In this document: one piece after another, positions 16,539-26,262 of the stretch
How positions within the stretch are numbered: the first letter of the stretch is position 1
Layout of the letters: every line of letters begins with the position of its first letter
From: a virus
DNA: 64,000 nucleotides
Virus record (IMG/VR): IMGVR_UViG_3300032893_000009
Span: 54,882-118,881 of that record
Direction: 5' to 3' (one strand)
Made by a program: the position numbers and the translations under genes
The notes under the pieces: generated by a model
Told to the model about the DNA's origin: nothing
What the model saw: only the letters and a program-made list of their open reading frames with translations
Database searches by the model: none

Positions 16539-17315
16539 ATGAGGAAATGGCTGCTGTGGATCGGCCTGATTGTGCTGGCCCGTGTGCTGTCTGCGCAGAC
16601 AGTGACGGTATCCGGCAGCGTGGTGAATCCCGACGGCTCACCTTTCAAAGGAACCTTCATCATCACGCTGGCCAAGAGCACCGTGGTGAACATCTGCACC
16701 ACTCCGAATCTTGTGGTGCCCTCCTACATGAGCATCCCCGTGAACGGGACTTTTCCCTCCACGGCGATTTATGCCACGCCCTGCCTGTCTCCGAGGCTGC
16801 CCTACTTCGTCCGCGTGGTGGATCAGTTCAACCAGTCCGTCTACAGCGACAACTGGTACATCCCGCTGACCCTAAGCGGCACCGTGAATGTCGGGTCACT
16901 GGGCGACGTAAAACTGGCTTCAGGCATCACAGTGGCCGTGCCGCTGGCCATCATCTCCAACCCCAGCGGGAACCAAGTGATTACGCAGCCCCCGGGCACG
17001 TCGCTTACCATTAACAATCTGATTGTGGGCGGAACGTCACCCATTGTGCAGAGCGTGATCGCCTGCGGCACGACGACGACCTGTGCGAATACCGGTCAGA
17101 CCCTCCCACGTATTGTGTGGGGCACGGTTACGCTTTCCGGCGGCACTGCCTTGGTGGGAAGCATGCCAGCGTGGACCTCTACAGCATCTTTTGCCTGCAC
17201 TCCAAATGACCTGACCACGGCGGGCGCAGCAAAGATCACCAACACCTCCGCGACCAGCATAACGGTTACCGGTGGCACCTCTGACGTAGTGAACTACGTC
17301 TGCGTTGGAAACTGA
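16539..17315 (+). CDS. Secreted beta-rich protein
   Basis: Sec signal peptide (MRKWLLWIGLIVLARVLSAQ, cleavage after LSA). The mature part starts with a carboxypeptidase-regulatory-like beta domain (VSGSVVNPDGSPFKGTF), then Thr/Ser/Gly-rich beta repeats. The same N-terminal theme recurs in the next gene (LTGTVNLPNGQGFSGVL), so the two are paralogous at the start. A virion adhesin or a secreted host-surface protein would both fit. Confidence 0.65.
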   Translation: MRKWLLWIGLIVLARVLSAQTVTVSGSVVNPDGSPFKGTFIITLAKSTVVNICTTPNLVVPSYMSIPVNGTFPSTAIYATPCLSPRLPYFVRVVDQFNQSVYSDNWYIPLTLSGTVNVGSLGDVKLASGITVAVPLAIISNPSGNQVITQPPGTSLTINNLIVGGTSPIVQSVIACGTTTTCANTGQTLPRIVWGTVTLSGGTALVGSMPAWTSTASFACTPNDLTTAGAAKITNTSATSITVTGGTSDVVNYVCVGN

Positions 17316-17328
17316 ACGGAGAAGAGCC

Positions 17329-19398
17329 ATGTTCAAAAAGGCTTGCCAACTTCTGCTCGGGACGGCGATGCTGCTAGGTTGCATTACAGCGCGGGCGCAG
17401 ACCCAGCTGACCGGCACCGTCAATCTTCCCAATGGTCAGGGCTTCAGTGGGGTGCTGCGTTTTTCATTGGCTCAGGACGCTTCTGTGAGCAGTGCCAGTC
17501 CGTGTCCCGGGCCGGAGCTGGTGGTGCCAACTGAGGTGGTGAACGTCACCGTTACCAATGGGACGATGGTGAGCCCTCCCATACTGGTCAGCTCTTACTG
17601 TACGATTCCGCTGGGCGTCCCTTATTACGTGGTGGCCATCGATACCTATGGCACCGCGGTGTTCACTGATCAGTGGCTTATCAGCGGCTCAGTATTCGAC
17701 GTGGGTACTGCTGTGTCTTCTAACTCTTCCCCATCTGGTGGTGGTTCTGGTGGCACCGACGTTTGTACGTTTGGTCCCGGTGACACAAGCAGTGTGTATT
17801 GCGGCGCTGGTAACACGATACCGACGGCCAATCCTGCTAACACAAATGTTCTGGGGTATGACAGTCTGAACAACGGCAGCGCTATATCGGGGCAGGTGGT
17901 GGCGATAGGCTCCACGCCGATTTCCATGGCAACCGTCGGGATGATCACCACCGATGTGGTTGCTATAGGCAACAATCCTTTTAACAATATCAGCCCCGAA
18001 GAAGTTGGGTCTTCTGACTTGGTGGGGATTGGCGATAACGTCGGTGCCAATGCGACGACGTTGTATCATGCTGTGTTGGTAGGTGACGCAGAAGGAAGCA
18101 ACAGCGACTTGGACAATATAGTTGCCGTGGGTTTTGAAGATGCGGAAGGCATACAAGCTGATAGGGTAGTCGCCATTGGCTACAGCAACTTGAGTCCTGT
18201 AGGAAACTGCTCAGTGGAAACAACCTATGCCATAGGCACATTCAACGGTGTAGGTTGTGATACTGGAAGCATCTACGAGACTGTCATGCTGGGCGATTAT
18301 AATCTCAATGGTGAGGAGCACAACACCGTAGCAGTTTCTGAATCAGTTCACATCGGGGATAGCGCCTCTTTCATTGAATCCTATTCTTCAGGTACAATGC
18401 AGGAGATAGTTGTACTCGGCGACCATAGTAACTACAATTCAGCCTGCATCGCGTGCGAGGCAGTTAGCGAGGCTGATGTAATTGCTATCGGCGATCACAC
18501 AGCTACAGGCACTGCTATGCAGAGTGCTACTAATCTTGTTGCCATAGGCAATCATGCTGTCAATACAAGCTCCAGCAGCATAAGTAACATGATAGCTATA
18601 GGCAACAGTCCCGCAGACAGCTCCTCCGGGTCAAATCATGTTGCCTTGGGAAATAGCAGCGACACGGCAGTATCTGGTAACGACGTCATAGCGATAGGTG
18701 ACAGCGCGTTGCTAAGTGGTACGTCCTTAACGAATATCATTGCTATCGGTAACAGTCCAGCGACCACGGTGTCAAGCGATACAAACTTCGTAGCTATAGG
18801 CACTTCGACAGGATCGGGCAGTTCCGGCATTTCAAGCGCACTACTAGCAGGACAAGATGCTGGTGAGTCTTTGACCACCGTGACCGACATTGTGGCTATC
18901 GGTGACAACGCTGCGTCAGGCACCAACGCCACTAACGACGTGGTTGCTATCGGCGACAACCCGGCTCTGAGTTCCACAGTCAATGAGCTTGTTGCTATAG
19001 GTGATTCGGTAGACCAGAATTCGGCTGGCTCCGATCACGTTGTCATAGGTGACAATGCGGGGCCGTGTACAACCCCTTCTACCCTGACAGACATTATTGT
19101 GATTGGCGATCACGCCTGCGCGGACGGCTCTAACGAGGCAGTATTGGGGTCGGCCTCCCACACCACGCTGACCAAGCTGTATGGCGAAGTGGACATCGAG
19201 GGCACCGGCACCACCGTGACGACCTACACGCCGGGGCTCTTCTCCACACTGCCTACCTGCAACAGCGGCGAGGAGGGATCGGAAGCAGCGGTCACCGACT
19301 CAACCACCAATACTTGGGGCGCAACAATCACCGGCAGCGGTGGCGATCACGTCAAGGCCTACTGCGATGGAACTAACTGGACGGTGGAGGCGAAATGA
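17329..19398 (+). CDS. Secreted YadA-head-like beta-roll repeat protein
   Basis: Signal peptide MFKKACQLLLGTAMLLGCITARA, an N-terminal beta domain shared with the previous gene, then about 20 copies of a ~14-25-residue repeat centred on VVAIGDN or IIAIGNS (for example TDIVAIGDNAASGTNATN). This is the pattern of left-handed beta-roll head repeats of YadA-type trimeric adhesins (consensus AIG). No membrane-anchor domain is present; it ends in a small Cys-containing domain. A trimeric adhesin or fibre is likely. Confidence 0.7.
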   Translation: MFKKACQLLLGTAMLLGCITARAQTQLTGTVNLPNGQGFSGVLRFSLAQDASVSSASPCPGPELVVPTEVVNVTVTNGTMVSPPILVSSYCTIPLGVPYYVVAIDTYGTAVFTDQWLISGSVFDVGTAVSSNSSPSGGGSGGTDVCTFGPGDTSSVYCGAGNTIPTANPANTNVLGYDSLNNGSAISGQVVAIGSTPISMATVGMITTDVVAIGNNPFNNISPEEVGSSDLVGIGDNVGANATTLYHAVLVGDAEGSNSDLDNIVAVGFEDAEGIQADRVVAIGYSNLSPVGNCSVETTYAIGTFNGVGCDTGSIYETVMLGDYNLNGEEHNTVAVSESVHIGDSASFIESYSSGTMQEIVVLGDHSNYNSACIACEAVSEADVIAIGDHTATGTAMQSATNLVAIGNHAVNTSSSSISNMIAIGNSPADSSSGSNHVALGNSSDTAVSGNDVIAIGDSALLSGTSLTNIIAIGNSPATTVSSDTNFVAIGTSTGSGSSGISSALLAGQDAGESLTTVTDIVAIGDNAASGTNATNDVVAIGDNPALSSTVNELVAIGDSVDQNSAGSDHVVIGDNAGPCTTPSTLTDIIVIGDHACADGSNEAVLGSASHTTLTKLYGEVDIEGTGTTVTTYTPGLFSTLPTCNSGEEGSEAAVTDSTTNTWGATITGSGGDHVKAYCDGTNWTVEAK

Positions 19399-22136
19399 AG
19401 CGCTGTCTATTAGGCTTACTCTTTACGTTGCTGCTGGCACTGCCAGCATCGGCCAGCTTGACGAACGTGTACATTGCCCAGTCGTCTGCTGGTAGCGCAG
19501 ATGGCACTTCATGTGCCAATGCTTACGCTGTGACGTTCTTCAATACTTCAGGCAACTGGGGAAGTGGCTCAAGTCAGATAGGCCCCGGTACTACGGTGCA
19601 TTTGTGTGGCACGTTCACTTTCTCTGCAGGAGCTACCGCCCTGACGTTCAACGGTAGCGGCACGAGTGGCAATCCCATTACGCTGTTGTGGGAATCCGGT
19701 GCTGTGCTGCAGGCCCCATACTTTTCTGCCGCGACCTTCGGCATCAACGGCAACGGGGCATCCTATGTCGTGATCAACGGCGGGACGAATGGTGTCATTC
19801 AGAACACCGCCAACGGCACGAGCCTCACCTACCAGCAGCAGAGCACGTACATCGGCGGCTTCGGCAGCAACTTTCAGGTCGAGAATCTATCCATGCCCAA
19901 CGTCTATGTTCACACCGCCAACGATGACGGGGGCGGGGGATCATGGGGCATCGAGATTCAGGGCCAGAGCAATGTGACCATCGGTCCGGGGAACAGCTTC
20001 TCCCAGTGCGACGTGTGCATTTTTGATGACTGGACCAACGCGAACAACTCCAACCTGACGATCTATAACAATAATTTCAGCCATGCCAATCAAGATATGG
20101 AGTTCGGCTTCTACCCTGCTGGCACATTTACCAACGTCTACATCTACGGCAACACGGCGGACACTTGGAACAACTGGGACACGGCGGACGACGCATTCCA
20201 TCACAACTTCGTTCACCTGTTCACGAACCTGTCCGGCGCGAGCATCACGGGCGACATCTGGATATACAACAACGTGGCCGTGGGCAATATCGGAGCCAAC
20301 GCCACCTCGATTGTCTATCTGGAGAACAACAACGGCGGGGCGGGCGGCAGCATCGGAACAAGCTACATCTTCAATAACGTATTCTCCAAGACGAACGCGA
20401 ATGTGCCCACCTCCACCGGCATCGTCTCCATGCTGGGCTTCAACGGCGGGTATATCCTGAACAACACCATCATCGACGCGGGCGGAACGGGCTCTAATGC
20501 ATACAACTGCATAAACATTTATCAGAACGGCTGGACGGTGAAGAACAACATCGAGCTGGGATGCGGCACCTACATATGGCAGCAGGGATCGGGCATCACG
20601 GCCTCGAACAACGACTACTACGGCGCATCGGTTCCGCAGTGGATTTACATCTCCTCCTACTACAGCGCGCTCAATTCATGGCAGTCCGGCTGCGGCTGCG
20701 ACGCATCATCGATTTCATCCAATCCCAATCTGAATGGAAGCTACGTGCCGGGATCAGGCTCGCCGGTTATCGGAGCTGGTGTAAACCTGTCGAGTCTGGG
20801 CATCACCCCGCTGGACAGCGACGCAGCGGGTAACGCGCGAGGGTCCGGCGCGTGGACCATGGGAGCGTACAACAGCAGTGGCGGTGGTCCCACCTACACC
20901 TTGACGGTGACCAACACCAACGGCAGCGTCTCCGGCACTAATTGTTCGACGGGCACATATGCTTCCGGCACCGGCATAGGAGCCTGCACTGCATCCCCGA
21001 ATTCCGGGTACACCTTCAGTGGCTGGAGTGGAACGGGATCGTGTTCCGGCGCATCTGGTACAGGCACGGCAAGCTGTACGCTGACCAGCAACTCGACTCT
21101 CACTGCGACGTTCGCACCGGTCGGTTCCTATAGCCTCACGGTCACGCACACCAACGGCACAGTCAGCGGCTCCAACTGCTCGACGGGCTCATACAGCTCA
21201 GGCACCAGCATCGGCGCGTGCTCTGCGTCGCCGAATAGCGGCTATACCTTTACGGGCTGGAGTGGAACGGGGTCATGTTCAGGCACATCGGGTACGGGAA
21301 CAGCATCGTGTACCTTGAACAGTAACTCGACGCTGACCGCGACGTTCACTGCCATCGGTTCCTACAGCCTCACGGTTACGAACGCCCACGGCAGCGTGAG
21401 CGGTACAGATTGCGCGACGGGAAGCTACAGTGCCGGGTCGGCCATCGGTGCCTGTACAGCATCACCAAACACCGGCTACACCTTCACGGGCTGGAGCGGT
21501 ACAGGCTCCTGCTCCGGTGCCTCGGGGACAGGCACGGCCTCGTGTACCTTAAACAGCAACTCGACGCTGACCGCGACATTTACGATCAACACCTACACTC
21601 TGACGGTGACCGCACTCGGTGGCAGTGTGAGCGGCACCAACTGCGCGACGGGGACATACAACTACTACACGGGCATCGGGCCTTGCACAGCCACGCCGGG
21701 CGGTGGCTACACCTTTACCGGCTGGAGTGGCACGGGCTCCTGCTCTGGCGCTTCAGGAACAGGCACCGCATCCTGTACGCTGACAGCGAACTCTACTCTG
21801 GTGGCGACGTTCAGTGGCGCTGCAGCGACACCCACATTCTCGCCCGGAGGAGGCAATTACTCCAGCACCCAGACCGTGACGATCTCGGATGCTACTCCCA
21901 GCTCCACGATCTACTACACCACGGACGGCAGCACGCCGACCACGGGCTCTTTTGTATATTCCACGCCCCTCAGTATCAGTGTCACTACGACAGTGAAGGC
22001 GATTGCCACGGCCAGCGGTTACTCGAACAGTGCCGTGGGCAGCGCGACGTACAACATTGGTCCTGCTCCGCCAACGAACTTCCGCGTGGTCGGGGCTATG
22101 AAGATCAAGGGGGGATTCAAGGTGGCTCCCCACTAG
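19395..22136 (+). CDS. Secreted beta-helix adhesin with Gly/Ser/Cys repeats
   Basis: Signal peptide (KRCLLGLLFTLLLALPASA), residues ~25-490 a right-handed parallel beta-helix (pectate-lyase-like; repeated GxxxVxNNxF patterns). Four ~75-residue repeats follow, each with GYTFTGWSGTGSCSG and LTATF, then a domain like the chitobiase C-terminal domain (STIYYTTDGSTPT). The repeats each hold paired Cys. The gene overlaps the previous stop by ATGA. A sugar-binding or depolymerising surface protein is the natural inference; no catalytic residues were identified. Confidence 0.7.
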   Translation: MKRCLLGLLFTLLLALPASASLTNVYIAQSSAGSADGTSCANAYAVTFFNTSGNWGSGSSQIGPGTTVHLCGTFTFSAGATALTFNGSGTSGNPITLLWESGAVLQAPYFSAATFGINGNGASYVVINGGTNGVIQNTANGTSLTYQQQSTYIGGFGSNFQVENLSMPNVYVHTANDDGGGGSWGIEIQGQSNVTIGPGNSFSQCDVCIFDDWTNANNSNLTIYNNNFSHANQDMEFGFYPAGTFTNVYIYGNTADTWNNWDTADDAFHHNFVHLFTNLSGASITGDIWIYNNVAVGNIGANATSIVYLENNNGGAGGSIGTSYIFNNVFSKTNANVPTSTGIVSMLGFNGGYILNNTIIDAGGTGSNAYNCINIYQNGWTVKNNIELGCGTYIWQQGSGITASNNDYYGASVPQWIYISSYYSALNSWQSGCGCDASSISSNPNLNGSYVPGSGSPVIGAGVNLSSLGITPLDSDAAGNARGSGAWTMGAYNSSGGGPTYTLTVTNTNGSVSGTNCSTGTYASGTGIGACTASPNSGYTFSGWSGTGSCSGASGTGTASCTLTSNSTLTATFAPVGSYSLTVTHTNGTVSGSNCSTGSYSSGTSIGACSASPNSGYTFTGWSGTGSCSGTSGTGTASCTLNSNSTLTATFTAIGSYSLTVTNAHGSVSGTDCATGSYSAGSAIGACTASPNTGYTFTGWSGTGSCSGASGTGTASCTLNSNSTLTATFTINTYTLTVTALGGSVSGTNCATGTYNYYTGIGPCTATPGGGYTFTGWSGTGSCSGASGTGTASCTLTANSTLVATFSGAAATPTFSPGGGNYSSTQTVTISDATPSSTIYYTTDGSTPTTGSFVYSTPLSISVTTTVKAIATASGYSNSAVGSATYNIGPAPPTNFRVVGAMKIKGGFKVAPH

Positions 22137-22145
22137 GAGGTTTTT

Positions 22146-23999
22146 GTGAAGCGCATTTTCTCTACGTTCCTTACCGTTTTCCTGCCTGCTTTGCTGCTGT
22201 TAGGTCAGAGCAGTGTGACGTTGAACTGGACCGCGAGCGCCAACAGCACCCCGGGCGACCCCGGCACGGTGAACGTGTACCGTGGTGGGTCGTGCAATAG
22301 TTTCGCAAAGATAGCATCCGGGGTGGCTGCGGGTGGTCCCTATGTCGATACGACGGTGGCGGCACCGGGCTCCTATTGCTACTACGCAACCGCACTGATT
22401 GACGGCTTGGAAAGCGTGCCCTCGAATTCTGCGGCGGCGACACTCGTAGCGGGCAGCACGGTCTGCCCTTCAGTTACGGTGGGATCGCAGGTACGCGAGT
22501 TCTGCACATCCTCGGTCAGCTGGCATGCGGCGACGAGCGGTGCCAACATCGTCGTGGAGGCCATCGGTGGCGGCGGGAGCGGCAACTACGGCTACGCGGC
22601 ATATGGCTCAGGCGGCGGTGGCGGGGCATATGCGAAAGCCTCAGTGGCTTACACGTCCGGCGCTTCTGTCGCGGTGACGGTGGGAGCCGGGGGCGCAGCC
22701 AGCAGCACAGCTACAGGCAATGCGGGTGGTGCCTCGTCCTTCGGTTCGCTGGTGGTGGCCAACGGCGGGCAGGGAGCCACGAACACGGCCACAGCGGCGC
22801 TGGGAGGCTCTGGAGGCACTGGCACTACGCTCTACAATGGGGGCGCAGCGGGCACGCCAGCCCCGTACACCGCGTTTGGCGGTGGGGGTGGGGCGGCAGG
22901 CCCTAACGGCGCAGGCGCGGCTGGCGGGGCTGGAAATGCCGCTACGCAGCAGCCGGGAGCAGGCGGTGGCGGCGCATCGGGTGCCGGTGCAGCAGGCAAC
23001 GGGCCGCCCAGCAATGCGACGACCGGCGGTGCTGGCGGGGCTAATCATCTGGCATCGATAGCCGGAGGTCTGGGAGGCACGGGCACTTCTGCGGCAACCC
23101 CGGGCAGCGGCGACGTGAATGGCGCTTCGGGAGGCGGGGGTGGAGCAAATTTCACCACCAGTCCCAACGGCGGCAACGGCGGTGCCGGGCTGGAATGGGG
23201 AGGCTATGGCTCGGGTGGCGGAGGCGGTGGAGGTGGTGGCATGGGCTCCGGCTCGACGAGCAATGCCGGGAATGGGGGAACGGGTGGACTTTATGGCGGT
23301 GGCGGGGGCAGTGGCGGATACACGCCCGGTGGGACGCAGGGTAACGGCGGAGCAGGTGCGCCGGGCATCGTGGTCATCACCTACACGCCCAGCAGCGGGG
23401 GCAACAACTACACTCTGACGGTGACAGCCACCAATGGCAGCGTGAGCGGCACAAATTGTGCGACGGGAACCAGCAAATCGGGGACCAGCATAGGCCCATG
23501 CACGGCGACGCCGAACAGCGGCTACAGCTTCACCGGCTGGAGCGGCACAGGATCGTGCGCCAGCGTTTCAGGAACAGGCACCGCATCCTGCACATTGACC
23601 GGCAATTCAACTCTCACTGCGACGTTCACCCTGATCCCGGTGACAACCCTTCCCGGTGCGAGCACATGCACTGGCGGGACGCTCAGCTCGGTGACCATTC
23701 CCATCAGCGACACCAGCTGCACTTCGAGCACCTGCGGGTTCTCCATCTACCGCAATACCGGCGTATGTCCGGCGACGCTGGCCGGTTCCACAGGCTGGAC
23801 GCTGCTGGCTACTCTGCCGGGCACCTCGACCAGTTATGTGGACAGCACGGTGGTGGCCGGAAACACCTACGCCTACGATGTGGAGGCTACATCCACGACG
23901 ACGCCGACCACGTACAGCGGCCCGTCCAACTGTGTGAATGTGACTGCCGTGGCCTGCCGACCGCAGCCGCCAGTGGCGGGAATGCCGTTAGTACACTAG
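22146..23999 (+). CDS. Secreted Gly-rich adhesin with fibronectin-like domains
   Basis: Signal peptide, then a fibronectin type III-like domain (~25-100) and a very Gly-rich domain (~130-420) resembling the polyglycine sandwich of phage adhesins. One GWSGTGSC repeat shared with the previous gene follows, then a second fibronectin-like domain. T4-like Gp38 adhesins use similar glycine-rich helices for receptor binding. The start is GTG or ATG near 22146 with AGGAGG upstream. Sequence sharing with 19395-22136 suggests module shuffling. Confidence 0.65.
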   Translation: MKRIFSTFLTVFLPALLLLGQSSVTLNWTASANSTPGDPGTVNVYRGGSCNSFAKIASGVAAGGPYVDTTVAAPGSYCYYATALIDGLESVPSNSAAATLVAGSTVCPSVTVGSQVREFCTSSVSWHAATSGANIVVEAIGGGGSGNYGYAAYGSGGGGGAYAKASVAYTSGASVAVTVGAGGAASSTATGNAGGASSFGSLVVANGGQGATNTATAALGGSGGTGTTLYNGGAAGTPAPYTAFGGGGGAAGPNGAGAAGGAGNAATQQPGAGGGGASGAGAAGNGPPSNATTGGAGGANHLASIAGGLGGTGTSAATPGSGDVNGASGGGGGANFTTSPNGGNGGAGLEWGGYGSGGGGGGGGGMGSGSTSNAGNGGTGGLYGGGGGSGGYTPGGTQGNGGAGAPGIVVITYTPSSGGNNYTLTVTATNGSVSGTNCATGTSKSGTSIGPCTATPNSGYSFTGWSGTGSCASVSGTGTASCTLTGNSTLTATFTLIPVTTLPGASTCTGGTLSSVTIPISDTSCTSSTCGFSIYRNTGVCPATLAGSTGWTLLATLPGTSTSYVDSTVVAGNTYAYDVEATSTTTPTTYSGPSNCVNVTAVACRPQPPVAGMPLVH

Positions 24000-24014
24000 G
24001 AGGAGCAAGCGATA

Positions 24015-24059
24015 ATGCAGCAGAGGCACGAACAGATCAACTTGGAGAAGGCCCGCTAG
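24015..24059 (+). CDS. Possible 14-residue peptide
   Basis: Short ATG frame (MQQRHEQINLEKAR) with AGGAGGAGC upstream, in the gap between two larger genes. It may be a leader peptide coupling to the TTG-started gene that follows. Weak. Confidence 0.25.
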   Translation: MQQRHEQINLEKAR

Positions 24060-24084
24060 AGCGGCGTAATGCAGGAGGTGGCCC

Positions 24085-24495
24085 TTGGATCCCAAGACAA
24101 CTGAGGAGCGCTTGACCGCAGTGGAGATCAAACAGCAGCAGATAGCCAACGTGGTGATACCCGCTGTCGGTCAGGCGCTGACGGAGAGATTGGCGCGTAT
24201 CGAGAACCGCTCCGAACCCAACTTTTTCGAGAAGCAGCTGTTGGACGGACAGAAGGAGATACGTCAGGAACTGAGCACCATGCGCACCGTGCTGACCGAG
24301 GTGAAGGCCGCCTGTCACTTGAACTGCGGCGACGGGGGACGGGTGGACAGGGTGATCAGCGATGTGGATGCACTGAACGCCAAGGTGGACGACATATCCG
24401 CCGACAACAACAAGGCCAAGGGCATAGGGGTCGCTGTTTTATTCATCGGCGGCCTGCTTCAGGGAGTCGTGGACTGGGTTTTGATGAGGCACTAA
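24085..24495 (+). CDS. Coiled-coil protein with C-terminal membrane segment
   Basis: 136 residues: helical coiled coil over most of the length and a single hydrophobic segment IGVAVLFIGGLLQGVVDWV at the C-terminus. A TTG start is required; AGGAGGTG ends 4 nt before it. The architecture is like XhlA/Rz-type or holin-associated proteins. Located two genes before head proteins and four before the muramidase. Confidence 0.55.
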   Translation: MDPKTTEERLTAVEIKQQQIANVVIPAVGQALTERLARIENRSEPNFFEKQLLDGQKEIRQELSTMRTVLTEVKAACHLNCGDGGRVDRVISDVDALNAKVDDISADNNKAKGIGVAVLFIGGLLQGVVDWVLMRH

Positions 24496-25187
24496 TGCAC
24501 CGACACATCCATGCCGATGACGCAGATGAACAAAGAAGACGCAGGTTGAAGAGGCGTGCGCTGGCAACCATCCTGCTCATGTCCCCGTGGAAGAGCCTGC
24601 GCCTGCACATCGGCATGGCGACGCACGATCTCAACGATTACTTCGATTCCATCGATTCGGTGCTTGATTACAAGGTGATGAAGGACGCCATGAGCCTGCC
24701 CGGATTGAAGCAGAAACTGAACAACTCCATCAGCAAGCTGGTGCAGGCGGCATTGATCAGGGGCTACGACGACGGAGGATCATTGGTGGGAAGGAAGGCG
24801 GGCAGCTTCTACATCGCCGACGCCAAGGCCCGGGCATCATATCGAGCGCAGGAGATCAGCGACCAGATGAACCTGACGACCAAGAAGTGGCTGGCCGCTG
24901 ATCCCCACAACGAATTCGCACTGAGCGGACAGAGAGCGGAAAGGGCGGCAAGGTACGAGGCCGCAAGGGGCTACTATCAGGGAATGATGGACGCCACCAT
25001 GGGCGAGGGACTGCTGAAGAGCTGGGTGTGTCTGGGCGACGATCCTTGCGAGGATTGCCTAGCCAACGAGGAGGACAGCCCGATTGCCATGGAAGAGGTG
25101 TTCCAGAGCGGAGACTATGCGCCGCTGGCCCACTTGAGCTGCAACTGCGTGATCGATCTGTCACGCCCCGAGGAGGACGCACTGTGA
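24495..25187 (+). CDS. Phage Mu F-like minor head protein
   Basis: The C-terminal third has the Mu F/SPP1 gp7 head-morphogenesis signature: KSWVCLGDDPCEDC, a short spacer, then PLAHLSCNCVIDL (Cys pairs and His/Cys near the end). The N-terminal part is helical. These proteins associate with the portal during procapsid assembly. It overlaps both neighbours (TAATG and GTGA). A portal-associated protein sitting ~29 kb from the portal gene is unusual. Confidence 0.65.
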   Translation: MHRHIHADDADEQRRRRLKRRALATILLMSPWKSLRLHIGMATHDLNDYFDSIDSVLDYKVMKDAMSLPGLKQKLNNSISKLVQAALIRGYDDGGSLVGRKAGSFYIADAKARASYRAQEISDQMNLTTKKWLAADPHNEFALSGQRAERAARYEAARGYYQGMMDATMGEGLLKSWVCLGDDPCEDCLANEEDSPIAMEEVFQSGDYAPLAHLSCNCVIDLSRPEEDAL

Positions 25188-25792
25188 ACATCAGAGAGCT
25201 TATTGCTGCAGGCACCAGCGAAGGCGCGAAGAAGGGCTGGGATACACGAGGACGTGGCCGGGCCGATGACCAGATGCAGCACATCAAGGACCTCTACCGC
25301 GAGGGACAGGGTGCCAACTACCCGGTGGACCCGCGCTACAAGCAGCGCTACCGCGACGAAGGTGACAAGGGCAGGACCGAGCAGAAGGCCATGAACAAGG
25401 CGCTGGCTATTGCAGGCTGGCGCGAGGCCACAGTGAAGGACATGGGCAATCCCCTCTACTCGAAGTTCATGCAGGACGCCACGGAACGCAATGCCGATCC
25501 CGGGCAGGCACTGGAATACGGCCTCAGCCCCCATGAGGTGGTGTTCGTGAACGATGCCCGGCCCAATGAGCTTATTACGACGGACAGAAGCGGCACCGGA
25601 GCGGGCAACGAGAACTGGAATCACTTCCGGGTGTATCAGCAGGGCGAAGCAGCGAATCCCAACATGCAGCACACCCCGATTTATCAGGTGAAGAGCGGCA
25701 GCGGCGTGCACCAGCTGGCCGAGCATCTGCGTGGAGGAGCGCCGCCCCCGGCGATGCGTTTTTCGGCGGACGTAAACAGGAGGAAGAAATGA
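25184..25792 (+). CDS. Hypothetical head-region protein with NIRELI N-terminus
   Basis: 202 residues starting at a GTG that overlaps the previous TGA; GAGGAGGACG precedes it. The N-terminus MNIRELIAAGTSEGAKKG is similar to two other proteins in this cluster (25789 and 28991). The body (ALEYGLSPHEVVFVNDARP) is not recognised. Confidence 0.6.
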   Translation: MNIRELIAAGTSEGAKKGWDTRGRGRADDQMQHIKDLYREGQGANYPVDPRYKQRYRDEGDKGRTEQKAMNKALAIAGWREATVKDMGNPLYSKFMQDATERNADPGQALEYGLSPHEVVFVNDARPNELITTDRSGTGAGNENWNHFRVYQQGEAANPNMQHTPIYQVKSGSGVHQLAEHLRGGAPPPAMRFSADVNRRKK

Positions 25793-26259
25793 GAATCAGG
25801 GACCTGATCGAGATCAACGCCTACGGAACCAAGGCGGGATACAAGGCGGCGCAGAAGACCAAGACCGACGGGCCTACTGACCACATGGCCGAGTATCACC
25901 GCCTGATGCAGGAATCGGCTGCCCATCAGCGCGCCGCCGACGCCTTGAACCAGAGCCATGAGGACGCGGATTACCCGCTTTACAAGCAGCATGCCAAGAA
26001 GGCGTGGAAGCTGGGCAATCAGGCCATGGAGCACTTCGGCAAGCTGACCAAGGAACAGCGCTCCATGATGGAAGACCAGCACTGGCAGCAGTCAGGCCAG
26101 CAGGTGCAGCAGCAACAGCAGCAGGGATTCGGACGTCAGCGCCAGCAGGGTTTTGGCAGGCAGCAGCAACAGGGCGGGAACAAGCAGTACATCCAGTCCA
26201 TCGCCGCCTATGCCACCACCCGGGGCATCGAGGCGGCGTGGTCCAAAGCCAAGAGGTGA
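25789..26259 (+). CDS. Gln-rich protein with RIRDLI N-terminus
   Basis: 156 residues. The N-terminus MRIRDLIEINAYGTKAGYKA resembles that of the preceding protein. The C-terminal half holds a poly-Gln and GFGRQ low-complexity stretch and ends IEAAWSKAKR. ATGA overlap. Function unknown; a virion or scaffold component is suggested by the neighbours. Confidence 0.6.
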   Translation: MRIRDLIEINAYGTKAGYKAAQKTKTDGPTDHMAEYHRLMQESAAHQRAADALNQSHEDADYPLYKQHAKKAWKLGNQAMEHFGKLTKEQRSMMEDQHWQQSGQQVQQQQQQGFGRQRQQGFGRQQQQGGNKQYIQSIAAYATTRGIEAAWSKAKR

Positions 26260-26262
26260 GCT

